This document shows, one piece after another, positions 42,964-54,612 of a stretch of DNA of 64,000 nt. How positions within the stretch are numbered: position 1 is the first letter of the stretch; every line of letters begins with the position of its first letter. The notes below the pieces were generated by a model. It was not told the DNA's origin and searched no databases. It worked only from the letters and a program-made list of their open reading frames with translations. This DNA is from Paragorgia papillata. Its lineage: Eukaryota > Cnidaria > Anthozoa > Scleralcyonacea > Coralliidae. Location of the stretch: positions 1,190,501 through 1,254,500 of the forward strand of contig JAWNZC010000319.1 of the NCBI GenBank assembly GCA_035771165.1, read 5' to 3'. The position numbers and the translations under genes are program-made.

Positions 42964-45900
42964 ATGAAGAGAAAGAGTTCAAATGGTTTAGAAAAAGTTA
43001 GCCAGAGGCCATCAAAAATGACCAGATCAACCATAGAGAAAGATAAGAAATACGACAGACAATTAAGGTGTGTTTCTGAACTATTTAAATGAATAAAAAA
43101 ACAAATAAATAATAGCAAGAAATGATTTGAAAGTTGTTCTCATTTTAAAGTTATAAGTTGACAACTGCGTATTAAACTGCAGAGTTTTGTCGAAATGCCA
43201 TGGTTTATTTACTGAAATATGACTGAATATATGCTGTGTGTCTAGTGTCTAGTCCACAAAACAAATATTAATTTTTGGATGAGTCAATTTTATCTGCTAC
43301 CCTCCCCCCCCCCCCCGGGCATTTGACTTCTTACAAAAAAAATGTTAAATTTCCCACTGCAGGCAGAAAAAAACCTCTAATATTCTACTGTCTAGAGCTT
43401 TAGGCAAAAGCTTTAGCAGTTTTGAAACAACTTCTGAATAACTTTTCATCAATGCATGCAGTTCAGGGAACTAGGCAGCTATGTGTAATTTGGGTAACGC
43501 ATATTAGATCTTAGCGTCCTCCACAGGCAACTTTTCGGCTCCTGCAAAAATGGGAATGCCACATCATTTACCTTTTGTGTCACACAAATCCCACATGATC
43601 CAGATGTCCCCTGATCAAAAGCAACAGAGTTGCCTGTGGAGGAGGCTAAATAGATCTTGCTGTATAGTGTTCTCAGAAACCATTGCGGAGACTCAATTTT
43701 TTTAATATTTTTTGTGGGACCACACCCCTGGATCTCTCATATAACCCCTCTTAAATAGGCCTCTACTTGAGTCTTAAATCTTGTGCTGGTTTTTATGAAT
43801 TTGTAATTGTTGTGCAGATTATGGGGGGATCATGGCCAAGAATGTCTCGAGGCTGCTCATGTTTGTGTAATTAATGCTTCAGCTGTTGGAACAGAAATTC
43901 TGAAAAATCTTGTTCTGCCAGGTATGATTTATTCACACTTAGTTTTGGGCTAAAATAAATAAGGGATTTTTAGTCCTAAGTATGCCGACACTGGTATGGT
44001 ATGGTGTGGTATGGTAGGGTATAGTAAGGTATGGTATGGTATGGTATGGTAGGATGTACTATGGTAGCTAGGGTGTGGTATGGTAGGGTGTGGTATGGTA
44101 TGGTAGGGTGTGGTTGGTATGGTAGGGTGTGGTATGGTATGGTAGGGTGTGGTATGGTATGGTATGGTAGGGTGTAGTATGGTATGGTATGGTAGGATAT
44201 ACAGTAGTGTGGTATGGTACAGGTATACTATAGTATGATATATGGCATTGTATGGTATATATTGTAGTACAGTATAGTCTTAGTCTACTGTACTGTTTAT
44301 GTTTAATAGCAATGTCTTAAATATTTTTGTAGGAATTGGTTCATTTACTATTGTTGACAAGCACAAAGTTGGTCAAAAAGATATTGGAAATAAGTAAGAA
44401 TATAAGCTTTTAAAAACAGTAAATAAAGAAATAAACAAACAAAATATATAAGTAAATAAATAAATATATATATATACTTTTTTATTTAGTTTTTTCCTAA
44501 GTAAAGAGTGTCTGGGAAAGGGTCGGGCTCAATCAGCAGTGGAGCTCTTGCAAGAATTAAATCCCGATGTTTCAGGCCATTTTGTTGATGAGGTCAGTAC
44601 TACATATTATATGGCTTTGTAATATCCTGAGTTCTGATTGGTCAATGCACGGTCCGTAAAAATACATATCTGGACCACGGTCCATCTTTTTCCGTATCCG
44701 GACCGTTGTCCCGAATGTTGATTTTGCTTGCGTGAATTTCTAAGGTTTGACACTAAGTTTGATACAATAATTATCAAAAAACTTGAAATAGCCATATAAT
44801 AAATGGTTTATTAACCTCATTTACTTGGTTTTTACGGGAAAATATCAGACCTCAGTCTTTTTTGTACGAACCTCGCCTGCGGCTCGGTCCATACTGTCAA
44901 GACCTCGGTCTGATATTTTCCCGTACACACCTCGTTCTCGGTTAATAATCTCTTATTACAATGGCAAAATATAATTTTTGTTTAAACTTTATTTTCTTTG
45001 TGTATGCACGCTCCAATCCACAATAATTTTGACTTCAAGGATCCAAGTGAAATCATGTCCAACAATCCTGATTTTTTCACAACATTTACTGTGGTTGTTG
45101 CAGTAGGCTTGTCAGAAAGGTGATGAATAACAATTTTTTATTATATATTTTTCATATATTTATATAGAAATGGATTTTTCTCCCAGAATTTATTTTTGTT
45201 AAAATAAAAGTCACTTAATTTTAATAATTATTATTTCAAAAGCCAGTTAACCTTTTCCCTCCTATGGCATTCTCACTTGATGAGTAAAATCATCCAGTGG
45301 TAGGGCCTGTTTAGATGGACTAAAAGTTGGCTCTGGTAAGAGGGACACCCTACCCTACCCCCTACCCCCAAGACAACTTTGTCGTGTGTTTACATGAGGA
45401 ATTAGATTATGAATTTGACAGATGTACTTCTGAATCGGTTTAAGCCTGGAATTTAAGATAGCTGAACATCGGGAAGATACTGTAACTGTACTGTTAGAAT
45501 TAAACAATCAAATTAAACTCACAGAAGCTTAAATTTATACTTCTTCAGGTCAATTATCAGGTTTTCAACCATTGTTGGAGACCAAGACCATTTTTCTCGC
45601 TTTGTGTTTGCTGCTCTATCAATTGTTTCACTTTCTGCCACCATTTTGTTTCGCAGTTTTGCCTCGGGTAGGCAAGTCAAATTGTTTACATGGAGGGAAC
45701 TTTATCTTGTCCCCTACCCCCAGGGTGACCCCACTGCCGAGACAAGTATGAAATTCCCCATGTAAACACTTCGCTGTCGAGAGAAAATAAAATAAACACA
45801 AAGTTGGCTCCCCCCAGGGTAGCTCGGGGGCAAAGCAGGTAGTTTTGAGGGGCCTAATTAGGGTAAGGGTTAACCAAGAATTTTCTGTTACCTATATTTT

Positions 45901-48900
45901 TCTAGATTACGACTGAAAGTTTCATCTTTTCTTTGGCAAGCTGGTGTTCCTCTTTTGATCTGCTCAGCTTATGGCATGATTGGTTCAATGAGACTATCTG
46001 TGCAAGAACACACAGGTAACCCAAGCACAGCTAGACTTCTTGGGACAATAACCTTTTTTACCACAGGGAGCCCACTCACTAACTTTTGGGCATGTGAAAT
46101 CATGTCAAGGACTGGAGTGAGTAAGTCAAGCCAGGGGGGAGAGAGAATGATGGGCATATAATCTCCCCCTGGCTTGACTTACTCACCCCAGTCCTTGATG
46201 TGATTTCAGATGCCCCAAAGTTGGGCTCCCTGTGTTCTTAATTTCCTAGTAAAGATTGTAGAAGGTGTTAGAAACATTTAAAAATTCTGAGAAGTCCTCA
46301 GAAGCTGGTTACTTTTTGGATTCCTTCTCTTATTTCACTTCCCATTTTCTCTCTATCCCTATCTACCCCCATTCTGTAATTCCATTCATCTCTATCTCCC
46401 TTTTCCACTGTATTCTTTCTTAATTCTCCACTTATTTTACATATTATTTTCTAGTTATGGAATCTCATCCTGATAATGCTTTTGAAGATCTTCATCTTGA
46501 TAAACCATTTCCTCAACTTGTAAAGTTTTCAGATTCTCTTGATTTGAGTTCTATGTCAAAACTGGTAAGTGAACTCAAGTCTCAAGTCTTTCTCCTTACT
46601 GTATTTGACTCGCTGCTGCGTAGGATGGCTGAGGGTTCTCTCTTTGATGAGTAATATCATCTGGTGTTATGCATGAATCAATTCTTCCTGTAACCATCCC
46701 CCCCCCCCCCCCCCCCCCCCCCCCCGAGGCAACTGGGGACAATGCAGGAAATCAAATCCTGGGGGTGGGGAATTGTTTTATTAATTTTGTCCCAGGGGTG
46801 TAGGGTGGGGATGCAAGGAGACGTGGGAGTCTGGCAACTAAAGTATTTATATTCAAAATGGTGATGAATTCATTGAAAGATTTCTCATGTTGCCAAAAAT
46901 CGATGCAAGGGTGCTGAAAAAGCGGGGGGAAACTAGAGCTCAAAGGAAGCAGCAACAGAAATGAGCCACTGTTTAAGTTAATTTACATTTGATGTTAAAA
47001 TGTGTTTAATTATACATTTGTTTGATGTTAAAACTCATGTGTTCTTGTATTAGTTTTTCAGTCTTGCCCCGGGGTGGGGAATTGTCAAATTTCAAAGTCC
47101 CGGGGGTGGGGAATCTGTGATGAGCTTCATAAAAAATTACAAATCCCCGGGTATTGCCTGGGGGGGGGGGGGGGTGGTGTGTTTACATGAAGAATTGATC
47201 CATGCATTAGACAGAGTAAAACAATAAAGGCCCCTGTTATTGGCCAGCTCAGGCAGGAATGCGTTAATGAAAAAAAACATTGCTTGCCATCCTAATAGCT
47301 ATTAATTTTTATCTTTAGGATCATTCCCATACACCATATGTAATTTTACTTTTGAAGTATCTTGAAAAATGGAAATTAAAGGTTAGGACATTATAACCAC
47401 TCTGCAAACTGCCAATAATCAACACAAAATTATTATTTTTGAATATTAACTGATGGATGTGTTTTGACAGCATAATGGAAAAGTTCCACAAAATTATAAA
47501 GAAAAATGTTCCTTTAAAGAGTTGCTTCACCAAGGTTGGTTTTCGCCTATTTTAAGGCATACTTTATACTGTACATAACATGTGATTTATTATATGGCAT
47601 TTTGGACAAGTTGTGGAAATGTAGGAAATATCTTTCCAGAGACACAAGAAGTTGTGAGGCGTCCAGGGACTTTATTCAACCATTTTCCCTCTGGTCTTCA
47701 ATTCTCTCTCAGTGAGAACTTCTAAACCCTTCTGTACATTCATAAATTGTCTTTGTTTCGTTATTTAGGATTATTGGTGAATGAAAATGGTATTCCTGAA
47801 GTGGAAGATAATTTTGAAGAGGCTTTAAAAGCCGTGAATACATCCCTGAATACAACCAGGGTAAGTAGAACTGAAGAACTTTAAAAGTATTGGAGACAAA
47901 TCATACACAGTGCTACACACGTAAAAATGCGCAAGCTGTTACAGACCTGCAAGCAAGTTGTTACAAGGCTGTTCAACAGGCTGTCACCGTCATGTGTTCG
48001 CACTGGTTGTTCCCAGTCTGTTAACATGTCTGTAACAGGTTGTTGACAACTTGTAACAAGGCTGATGACTCCAACAGACTGATGACAAGTTGTTCCAACA
48101 ACCTGTTACTGCTCTGCACTCAACAAGTTGTTAACAGGTTGATGCTAACAAGGTTGTAGCAGCTTCTTGAATGAACAGCGTTGTTACAACTAGCCTGGTA
48201 CCCTGACCCAATCAAAGAATATGGGCCAGGTAACCACTAAAGACTTCTGCTTTCCTATTGGTTAAAATTTCGCGCGTTTTTAGTGGCTATGAGTAAAACT
48301 GCAATCGTCATAAGTGGATTTAGCTCTGATGACGCGAGAATGAGATTAGTGGTTACCTGGCCCATATTCTTTGATTGGCCAGGGTACCAGGGTATGTTAC
48401 AACTTGTTCCCAGCCTTGCTACAAGCCTGTTGCGAACACATCCTGTTGACAAGATGTGAGATTTTTACGTGTATACAAAGCGGTGCCCTGTGGCGTTCAA
48501 AACATCGCGTTAAAAATGTCGCGTCAAAAATGTCGCTTGCTATTGATTCCTAACGAACGAACGAATGAATGAAATCACACGCAGAATATAAAGCGGTCTG
48601 AATAGCTGCGCGCGCCGCAATTTTCAGTAGACAAAATACGGAGGGTTTTTTGTTTAATGTATTGATTGCTTTGTGTGTGTTTTTCTTCTCTCTTTTACTA
48701 GATACCAAGTCATGTTCAAGAAATTTTAAATGACAATAATTGTGAAACTATAATAGCGTCTGTAAGTAATACCAGTCTTTTTCCCACCAAAACGGAGAGC
48801 CAGCCAGCTAGCTAATCATGCAGTGTACATCATTCCCCCCCGCAAAAACTGGGCACCAGCAAGCCAGCTAATCAGTGTATGTCATTTTTTCCATCCAGAA

Positions 48901-51900
48901 CTGAGAGTTAGTCAGCTAATCAGTGTATTAGAAGTAATATTGGGCATTTCACTTGATTACATAACATGTTCTAGGGATTTTTGGTGAAGGAAAATTCGAG
49001 TGTAGAATATATACATTTTAAGACCAAACCGGGACCAGTTGCGAAAAATGCAACTACACAGGCCTTCCGGCAGGAATTGAACCCACGACCTTGCGATTCT
49101 AGTGCAATGCTCTGACCACTCAACCAGTGTATGTTATATTTCACACCAAAACTGGGAGCCAGCTAGCCAATCAGTGTACATAATTTTGAGTACAGAGTTT
49201 AGCTCAAATAATAAAATTGTTGGCTTACATACATCGACGTATGAATGAATGACGAGTTCTACAATGTAAATTTATTTCTGCTTTTTATTATAATTTAGAG
49301 TACTTCTTTTTGGATACTTTGTAAAGCATTAAAAGAATTTGTGACAGAAACAGGTTAGAGGCTACCCTGCTTTAGCCTGGTACCCTGGCCCAATTTCAAA
49401 AGAAATATGGGCCAGGTAACCACTAATCTCATTCTCGCGTCATCAGGGCTAAATCCACTTATGACGATTGCAATTTCACTCATAGCCAATAAAAACGCGC
49501 GAAATTTCAACCAATAGGAAAGCAGAAGTCTTTAGTGGTTACCTGGCCTATATTCCTTGATTGGGCCAGGGTACCAGGCTACCCTGCGAGCAGAGCCTTC
49601 TTGTATTGTCTTGTATTCGTGACTGGTTTCTATATTATCAGTTGCTTGGTTACAATCTCGAACCCAGTCCCAATCAGAGCAGAAAGCAAAACGAGAACCG
49701 GTTAAACGGGTCTTAAACGGGTTACTTCGTCCTAAATCTTACTTTTCTTCCTCTTTCTCAGCAAAGAAATAAGGAAAAGAAGGCTCTGCTTGCAGGGTAG
49801 TTAGAGGCCGAATATTCAGCTTGATATTTAAGCTTGTCTTCCAAATAGATTTGAAGTTTATATATTTTCTTCTCAAGGTAATCTACCTTTACGTGGGTCC
49901 ATACCAGATATGACTGCTGATTCAAAAAGATTTATTCAATTACAAAATATGTAAGTACATGGTTACAATTTGATCCTTTTCTTCATCCTGTAATATTAAA
50001 TTAATTCATATATATAATAATTATCTCTATAATTCTTAATTTATTTCATTTTGACGTTCAAATTAATTTGTAGATATCAAGAAAAAGCAATGGAAGACAA
50101 AGAAAATTTTCGAGAAAAACTACATAGGATTTTAACTTCTGTTGGAAAAGTAAGCGAAGTTTTAAGTTGAACGAAAGATGGATACAAATGGCGTCCTTTC
50201 ATCTTTAATACGTCGCTGCACGTCAACTGCGCATCACTGCACGTCGTGCCACTTTACTTCACTTTGCTTCACTTCACTTCACTTCACTTCACTTCACTTC
50301 ACTTCACTTCACTTCACTTCACCTCACTTCACTTCACTTCACCTCACTTCACTTCACTTCACTTCACTTCACTTCACTTCACTTCACTTTACTCTCCACT
50401 CCACTTCACTTCACTTCACTTCACTTCACTTTACTGTACTCTCCACTTCACTTATTCTATTTGATTTGATTTAGCGAACCGACTTTATTAAGGATGAGGA
50501 AATTAGGTTGTTTTGTAAGTACCAATAATGTTGTCCACAATGGCTAAACCTTGTACCAAGAAGTATATAATGTTGCTTTCTCTTTTCTTTTCAGGTAAAA
50601 ACGCTGCCTTCTTGCATGTGATCCGATGCAAGTCACTAGAAGACGAGTATAAATCTGTCCCCGTAGGCTTAGGTGAGTTCTAATTGATCATTTAGAAGAA
50701 ATTAGAAAAAAACAGACCGAGACTTACTACTTACAATATTTTTTTTTTCTTCTTCTTTTCAGTTGATCGTTTAGAAGAGCCAGACAGCGATGTTGCCTTT
50801 TATGTTTTGCTTCGAACAGTAGATAAATTTTGTGCTAAATTTAACAGATGCCCAGGTACAAGTATAACGTTGCGATCGACTAGACTGGACTGGACTAGAC
50901 TGGACTGGACTGGACTAGACTGGACTGGACTAGACTGGACTGGACTGGACTGGACTAGACTGGACTAGACTGGACTGGACTAGACTGGACTGGACTGGAC
51001 TGGACTGGACTGGACTAGACTAGACTAGACTAGACTTTACCATCTTTTCACTTTGCTCTATCTAAAATACTGCCTCTACACAACACTCTGCTTTTTTACA
51101 TCGAACTGAATACGCTTAATAACGTGTGTTTTACTTACTGTAAACCAAATGTGAATTTGTGAAAGATGAGTGCGTGAGGAGGTTATATATTTTTTCCCAG
51201 GTGATGCTGATGAAGACGTAGAAGGAGATTGTGAAAAATTACAGGTTAATGATTTTTTTTTATGTCAGACCTAATTTATTTTGGTTTGAATTTAGTTTTT
51301 TTGGTGTTAAAAATAACTTTTTGTCTTTTCTAGGCTTGTGTGTCAGATTTACTTGAGGAATGGGGCATTCAAACTGAAATAAAGCAAGATTATATCAAAG
51401 AAATGTACGTGTATAACTTTAGTGTTAGCTTTACTGCATACCATACCATACCACACCATACCATACCATACCATGCCACACCACACCATATCACACCACA
51501 CCACACCATACCACACCATACCATACCACACCATACCACACCATACCATACCACACCACACCATACCACACCATACCATATCACACCACACCACACCATA
51601 CCACACCATACCATATCACACCACACCACACCATACCATACCATACCATATCACACCACACCATACCACACCACACCATACCATATCACACCACACCACA
51701 CCATACCACACCATACCATATCACACCACACCACACCATACCACACCATACCATACCACACCACACCATACCATACCATACCATACCACACCATACCATA
51801 TCACACCACACCACACCATACCACACCATACCATATCACACCACACCACACCATACCATACCATACCATACCATACCATACCACACCATACCACACCACA

Positions 51901-52546
51901 CCATACCACACCATACCACACCATACCACACCATGCCACACCACACCATACCATATCACACCACACCATACCATACCACACCATACCATACCACACCACA
52001 CCATACCACACCACACCATACCACACCATACCATACCAGACCATACCATACCACACCATACCACACCATACCATACCATACCACACCATACCACACCATA
52101 CCACACCATACCATACCACACCACATCATACCACACCACACCATACCACACCATACCACACCACACCATACCACACCACACCATACCATACCACACCATA
52201 CCACACTGTATAACACCACACCATGCATCCACATATTACACTGCACCATACCACACCACATTGTACTGCGCTACGCTACGCGCCACCACACCAACTCAAC
52301 ATCACACTAACGTCTGACCATTTTGAGCTGTTGTACTTGCAGTACACTGCAGACCACATTGACTGAATTATCTTATCTATCTTTAGGTGTCGCTACGGAG
52401 CCTGCGAGCTCCACCCAGTGGCTGCATTCATGGGAGGAACAGCAGCTCAAGAAGTGGTTAAACTAATTACACATCAATACGTTCCATTTCACGACTTCTA
52501 TCTCTATAATGCCATGACTGGATCATCAGTGACGTTGAAATTTTAA
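42964..52546 (+). CDS. NAE1: NAE1 (APP-BP1), NEDD8-activating enzyme regulatory subunit
   Basis: Twenty exons: 42964-43067, 43818-43921, 44333-44393, 44490-44592, 45040-45119, 45906-46015, 46455-46564, 47319-47381, 47471-47534, 47769-47860, 48702-48761, 49299-49353, 49878-49950, 50074-50149, 50475-50514, 50595-50672, 50763-50855, 51201-51244, 51334-51404, 52387-52546; 1,641 bases, 546 residues. It is the ThiF-fold partner of UBA3 in the E1 that activates NEDD8 for cullin modification. Conserved blocks: [100 protein letters not shown]. An alternative start at 43018 gives 528 residues, closer to the usual length; the upstream Met is in frame and Kozak-neutral. Exon 3 is the source of the orphan exons at 1127 and 11002. 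Confidence 0.96.
43505..43658. mobile_element. MITE with AGATCTTAGCGTCCTCC termini
   Basis: agcgtcctccacaggcaact at the left and agttgcctgtggaggaggct at the right, with tagatct outside both. Non-coding, in NAE1 intron 1. Confidence 0.8.
43990..44225. repeat. (GGTAT)n pentanucleotide array
   Basis: ggtatggtatggtagggtgt-type repeat in NAE1 intron 2, ending just before the segment that was copied into the MACPF duplication. Confidence 0.95.
44834..44924. repeat. Foldback hairpin with CTCG-rich loop
   Basis: acgggaaaatatcagacc and ggtctgatattttcccgt form the arms; the loop contains acctcgcctgcggctcggt, a relative of the CGAGGCGAAGCCGAG centre elsewhere. In NAE1 intron 4. Confidence 0.75.
45240..45890. 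other. Repeat-rich part of NAE1 intron 5
   Basis: Begins with a partial dispersed repeat (gcattctcacttgatga), then two inverted G/C-rich blocks (ccctaccccctacccccaag near 45350 and tagctcgggggc near 45825) and two ccccatgtaaacac-type segments in opposite orientation. Likely a decayed TIR element whose ends I cannot fix. Confidence 0.45.
46064..46235. repeat. 172-bp foldback in NAE1 intron 6
   Basis: cacagggagcccactcacta on the left and gttgggctccctgtg on the right; inner arms aagtcaagccaggggggaga pair with tctccccctggcttgactta. The centre is about 17 bases. Confidence 0.88.
46670..47206. mobile_element. 537-bp TTA-flanked element inside the dispersed repeat
   Basis: Termini TGCATGAATCAATTCTTC and GAAGAATTGATCCATGCA, flanked by TTA at 46667-46669 and 47207-47209. 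It contains long C and G runs at its two shoulders. It splits a dispersed-repeat copy at ggtgTTA/gacagag. Non-coding. Confidence 0.88.
47915..48475 (-). mobile_element. TIR element built of TTGTAACAAG blocks, copy 2
   Basis: Inverted relative of 40953-41306, starting cacacgtaaaaatgcgcaag and ending tttttacgtgta. Interrupted at 48191-48394 by another element. Confidence 0.8.
48191..48394. mobile_element. 204-bp TAGCCTGGTACC element, copy 1, 9-bp TSD
   Basis: Termini tagcctggtaccctg and cagggtaccagggta; flanked by TGTTACAAC at 48182-48190 and 48395-48403. The interior has inner inverted ccaggtaaccacta blocks. Inserted into copy 2 of the TTGTAACAAG element. Confidence 0.88.
48476..48701. other. 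NAE1 intron 10, remaining sequence
   Basis: Contains gcgttaaaaatgtcgcgtca-type short repeats; nothing else recognised. Confidence 0.4.
49022..49136 (-). mobile_element. tRNA-derived SINE
   Basis: On the minus strand tggttgagtggtcagagc serves as A box and gtgggttcaattcctgcc as B box, with a plausible anticodon region between, then a non-tRNA tail gttgcatttttcgcaactgg. In NAE1 intron 11. Confidence 0.7.
49373..49581. mobile_element. TAGCCTGGTACC element, copy 2
   Basis: Same family as 48191-48394, inverted interior. ctaccctgc occurs on both sides (49361-49369 and 49579-49587), a possible 9-base target duplication. In NAE1 intron 12, 20 bases after exon 12. Confidence 0.85.
50262..50455. repeat. 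(CACTT)n pentanucleotide array
   Basis: Nearly pure cactt repeat in NAE1 intron 14. Confidence 0.96.
50878..51035. repeat. (GACTG/GACTA)n pentanucleotide array
   Basis: tggactggactagactggac pattern in NAE1 intron 17, starting about 23 bases after the donor. Confidence 0.96.
51437..52260. repeat. (CCATA/CCACA)n pentanucleotide array
   Basis: About 820 bases of ccata and ccaca units in mosaic order filling NAE1 intron 19. The order of the two variants forms longer repeated blocks, such as atatcacaccacaccacacc. Confidence 0.96.
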
Positions 52547-52843
52547 CGGTTAGAAATCAATTCCTTATTAGCAGCACTGCAGCGTAACTGTCAAAATACT
52601 GGAAGGCAAACAAGGTGAAGTCATTTCATGTACTTCCATTAATTTGATAGAGCATTTACGACGCAATCCTAAAATCACAATGGTTGCGATCTATCTTATC
52701 CAATGAATAGATATAGAGAGCTAGTAAACACAAAGAAATTTGAAAAGAAATCTTTATTTCAACAACATTTCAAGGTACTGACCCTTCTTCAAGTCCCACC
52801 TGAGGGGCCTAAAACATTATTGAAATTCTATTCATGCTGACTC

Positions 52844-53253
52844 CAATTTCGTTCCCAGAGCCCACGTTCCCCACCCGGGAAACGAGAGACTCTGGGATAA
52901 TCTGTTTCAAATCACAGGATTCTTGTTATTCCGGTTGAATGCGTAAATATCCGAGCGGAATCTGGATAGTATGTTTTCCTTGTTTGACTTTTCCCCAAAC
53001 AAGTCAATGGGGTTGCTGGCGAAGCTCGAATTACAGCATCTACACACATACGGCGAAGATATCGACCGCGGCAACGTCTTCACTGGAGTCTTGTCGGACA
53101 CATCTTTGTTATTTTGGTTTTATTAATTCTACTTCCGGTCACTTCAGACCAGCTCATGCTCACTATTCAGCCAATAACGTAACGATTTGAAACGGATTAT
53201 CCCAGAGTCTCTCGTTTCCCGGGTGGAGAACGTGGGCTCTGGGAACGAGATTG
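52844..53253. mobile_element. Mutator-like element, copy 3, perfect 9-bp TSD
   Basis: Begins caatttcgttcccagagccc and ends gggaacgagattg, flanked by TGCTGACTC at 52835-52843 and 53254-53262. Terminal repeats are about 65 bases. The interior carries the open reading frame at 52907-53101 on the minus strand. Lies between NAE1 and PDE10. Confidence 0.92.
52907..53101 (-). CDS. 64-residue zinc-finger-like ORF inside the Mutator-like element
   Basis: Begins MSDKTPVKTLPRSISSPY, then VCRCCNSSFASNPIDLFG and an ILSRFRSDIYAF segment, stopping in the terminal repeat region. The C-x2-C-like start followed by DLFG resembles the first half of a ZAD-type N-terminal zinc-binding domain; the second cysteine pair is absent, so the fold would be incomplete. 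The same peptide, frame-broken, is in copy 2 (29730-29935). Either a captured first exon or the residue of the element's own accessory gene. Expression unknown. Confidence 0.4.
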   Translation of the reverse strand: MSDKTPVKTLPRSISSPYVCRCCNSSFASNPIDLFGEKSNKENILSRFRSDIYAFNRNNKNPVI

Positions 53254-53262
53254 TGCTGACTC

Positions 53263-54612
53263 CTGATTTCTACAGTAAATGTGGTATACACATTTGGATA
53301 AAAATTGAGCTTCGGGCAAACAAGGACGAAACACGACTGTATTCCAGTCATTTCGCTGGTCAAGATTTAGTGGAACTTACAATGCGTACGGCAAAGCCAT
53401 ATACATCTTTCCAATCCAAGGCCTTTAGCAAATCAATTTCTCTGACCAGAACTTCGAAGCAGGAACTGCAATTAAGTGTTTTTGTCGTGAATTATTAGTG
53501 AGTTTAAGAAATATTACCATTATCTTTTAGTTAATCATAGTTAATGAACAATGACATTTTCGTAGACTAGACTAGACCGAGCATGAGTATTATTTAATAG
53601 TCTTTCTTCTGTTTTAATATATTAATTTCATTATATATTACATTTAATGTTAATCTCTACCAACAATGACATGTATAGATCAATTTATATTTCTCTTCTC
53701 CAAAAGTTTGTTTTTTCTTCGCATTTCTAAATTATTCTAACAACGAAGACATATTCTTGCATATATTACTATTTTTCTATTTTAAGTCTTAATTTTTAAC
53801 GGTGTTCATTTTTGCCGTTTGTTTTTAATTGTTGTAAATGTTACAACAACTTGGCAAGACTTCAACAGTTCTGAAAGTTGGCTATGTATTTAGAGGAAAG
53901 GTAGCTGCTTCCTTGTTAAAATTTTCAGGGTTCTGGTTATATTGGCAGAAATGCAGAAATTAGACTTGCTCCAAGTCCGCCTCTTAGCGCTAGTTTTTGC
54001 GGGCCTGTGGAAAGGCGGGCCTGTGGAAAGGCGGGCCTGTGGAAAGGGGGGCCTGTGGAAAGGGGGGCCTGTGGAAAGGCGGGCCTGTGGAAAGGCGGGC
54101 CTGTGGAAAGGCGGGCCTGTGGAAAGGCGGGCCTGTGGAAAGGCGGGTGGGTGGAAAAGCGGGAGAGCGGAAAAGCGGGAGGCAAGAGGCGGACTTGTTT
54201 CGCTTGCAGGTTTTTGAATCTAATTAATATCCTGGCGGGAAATCGCTACTAAAACGTTTTCAAGAGTCTGTTTAACTCCAACTTCCAAAGATAGCACTTG
54301 CATAGCAATTTAGCCTGAATATAATTACTTCCCGAATTACGTCACCGGTCGAAAAATTCACCAGTGAATTTTGGCGCGCTGCAGGTGGGAAAAGTCCTTT
54401 CCAACGAGGAACCGAAAGGTCAAAAATGTCGAAAGGTCAAAAATGTTTGAAAAGGACTTTGAGAAAGTCTATGCAGAAATATTCGCAAGTTAGCGTAAAT
54501 TACTATACGTCTCTTCCATTTTTTTTCTTTTTCTGCATTTTGTCAAGACGTCACATTTCTTTCCTTGCTAACCCCAAAACATGTATCTTGGTAATTTTTT
54601 TCTTGGTTATAT
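53263..54612. other. Intergenic region between NAE1 and PDE10
   Basis: No gene recognised. Holds a short G-rich minisatellite at 53997-54150 and otherwise AT-rich sequence. Confidence 0.45.
53997..54150. repeat. 16-bp minisatellite (GCGGGCCTGTGGAAAG)
   Basis: About nine copies with gcggg/ggggg variants, continuing as degenerate ggtggaaaagcgggag. Three frames are open across it because of repeat composition. Confidence 0.93.

Noticed and set aside
45955..46161. Open frames of 62-68 residues on both strands next to NAE1 exon 6
   Set aside because: The plus frame is exon 6 plus foldback read-through; the minus frame is its shadow.
51340..52317. 325-residue [12 protein letters not shown] frame that begins with NAE1 exon 19
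   Set aside because: Only 51334-51404 is exon; the rest is the pentanucleotide array read through the donor.
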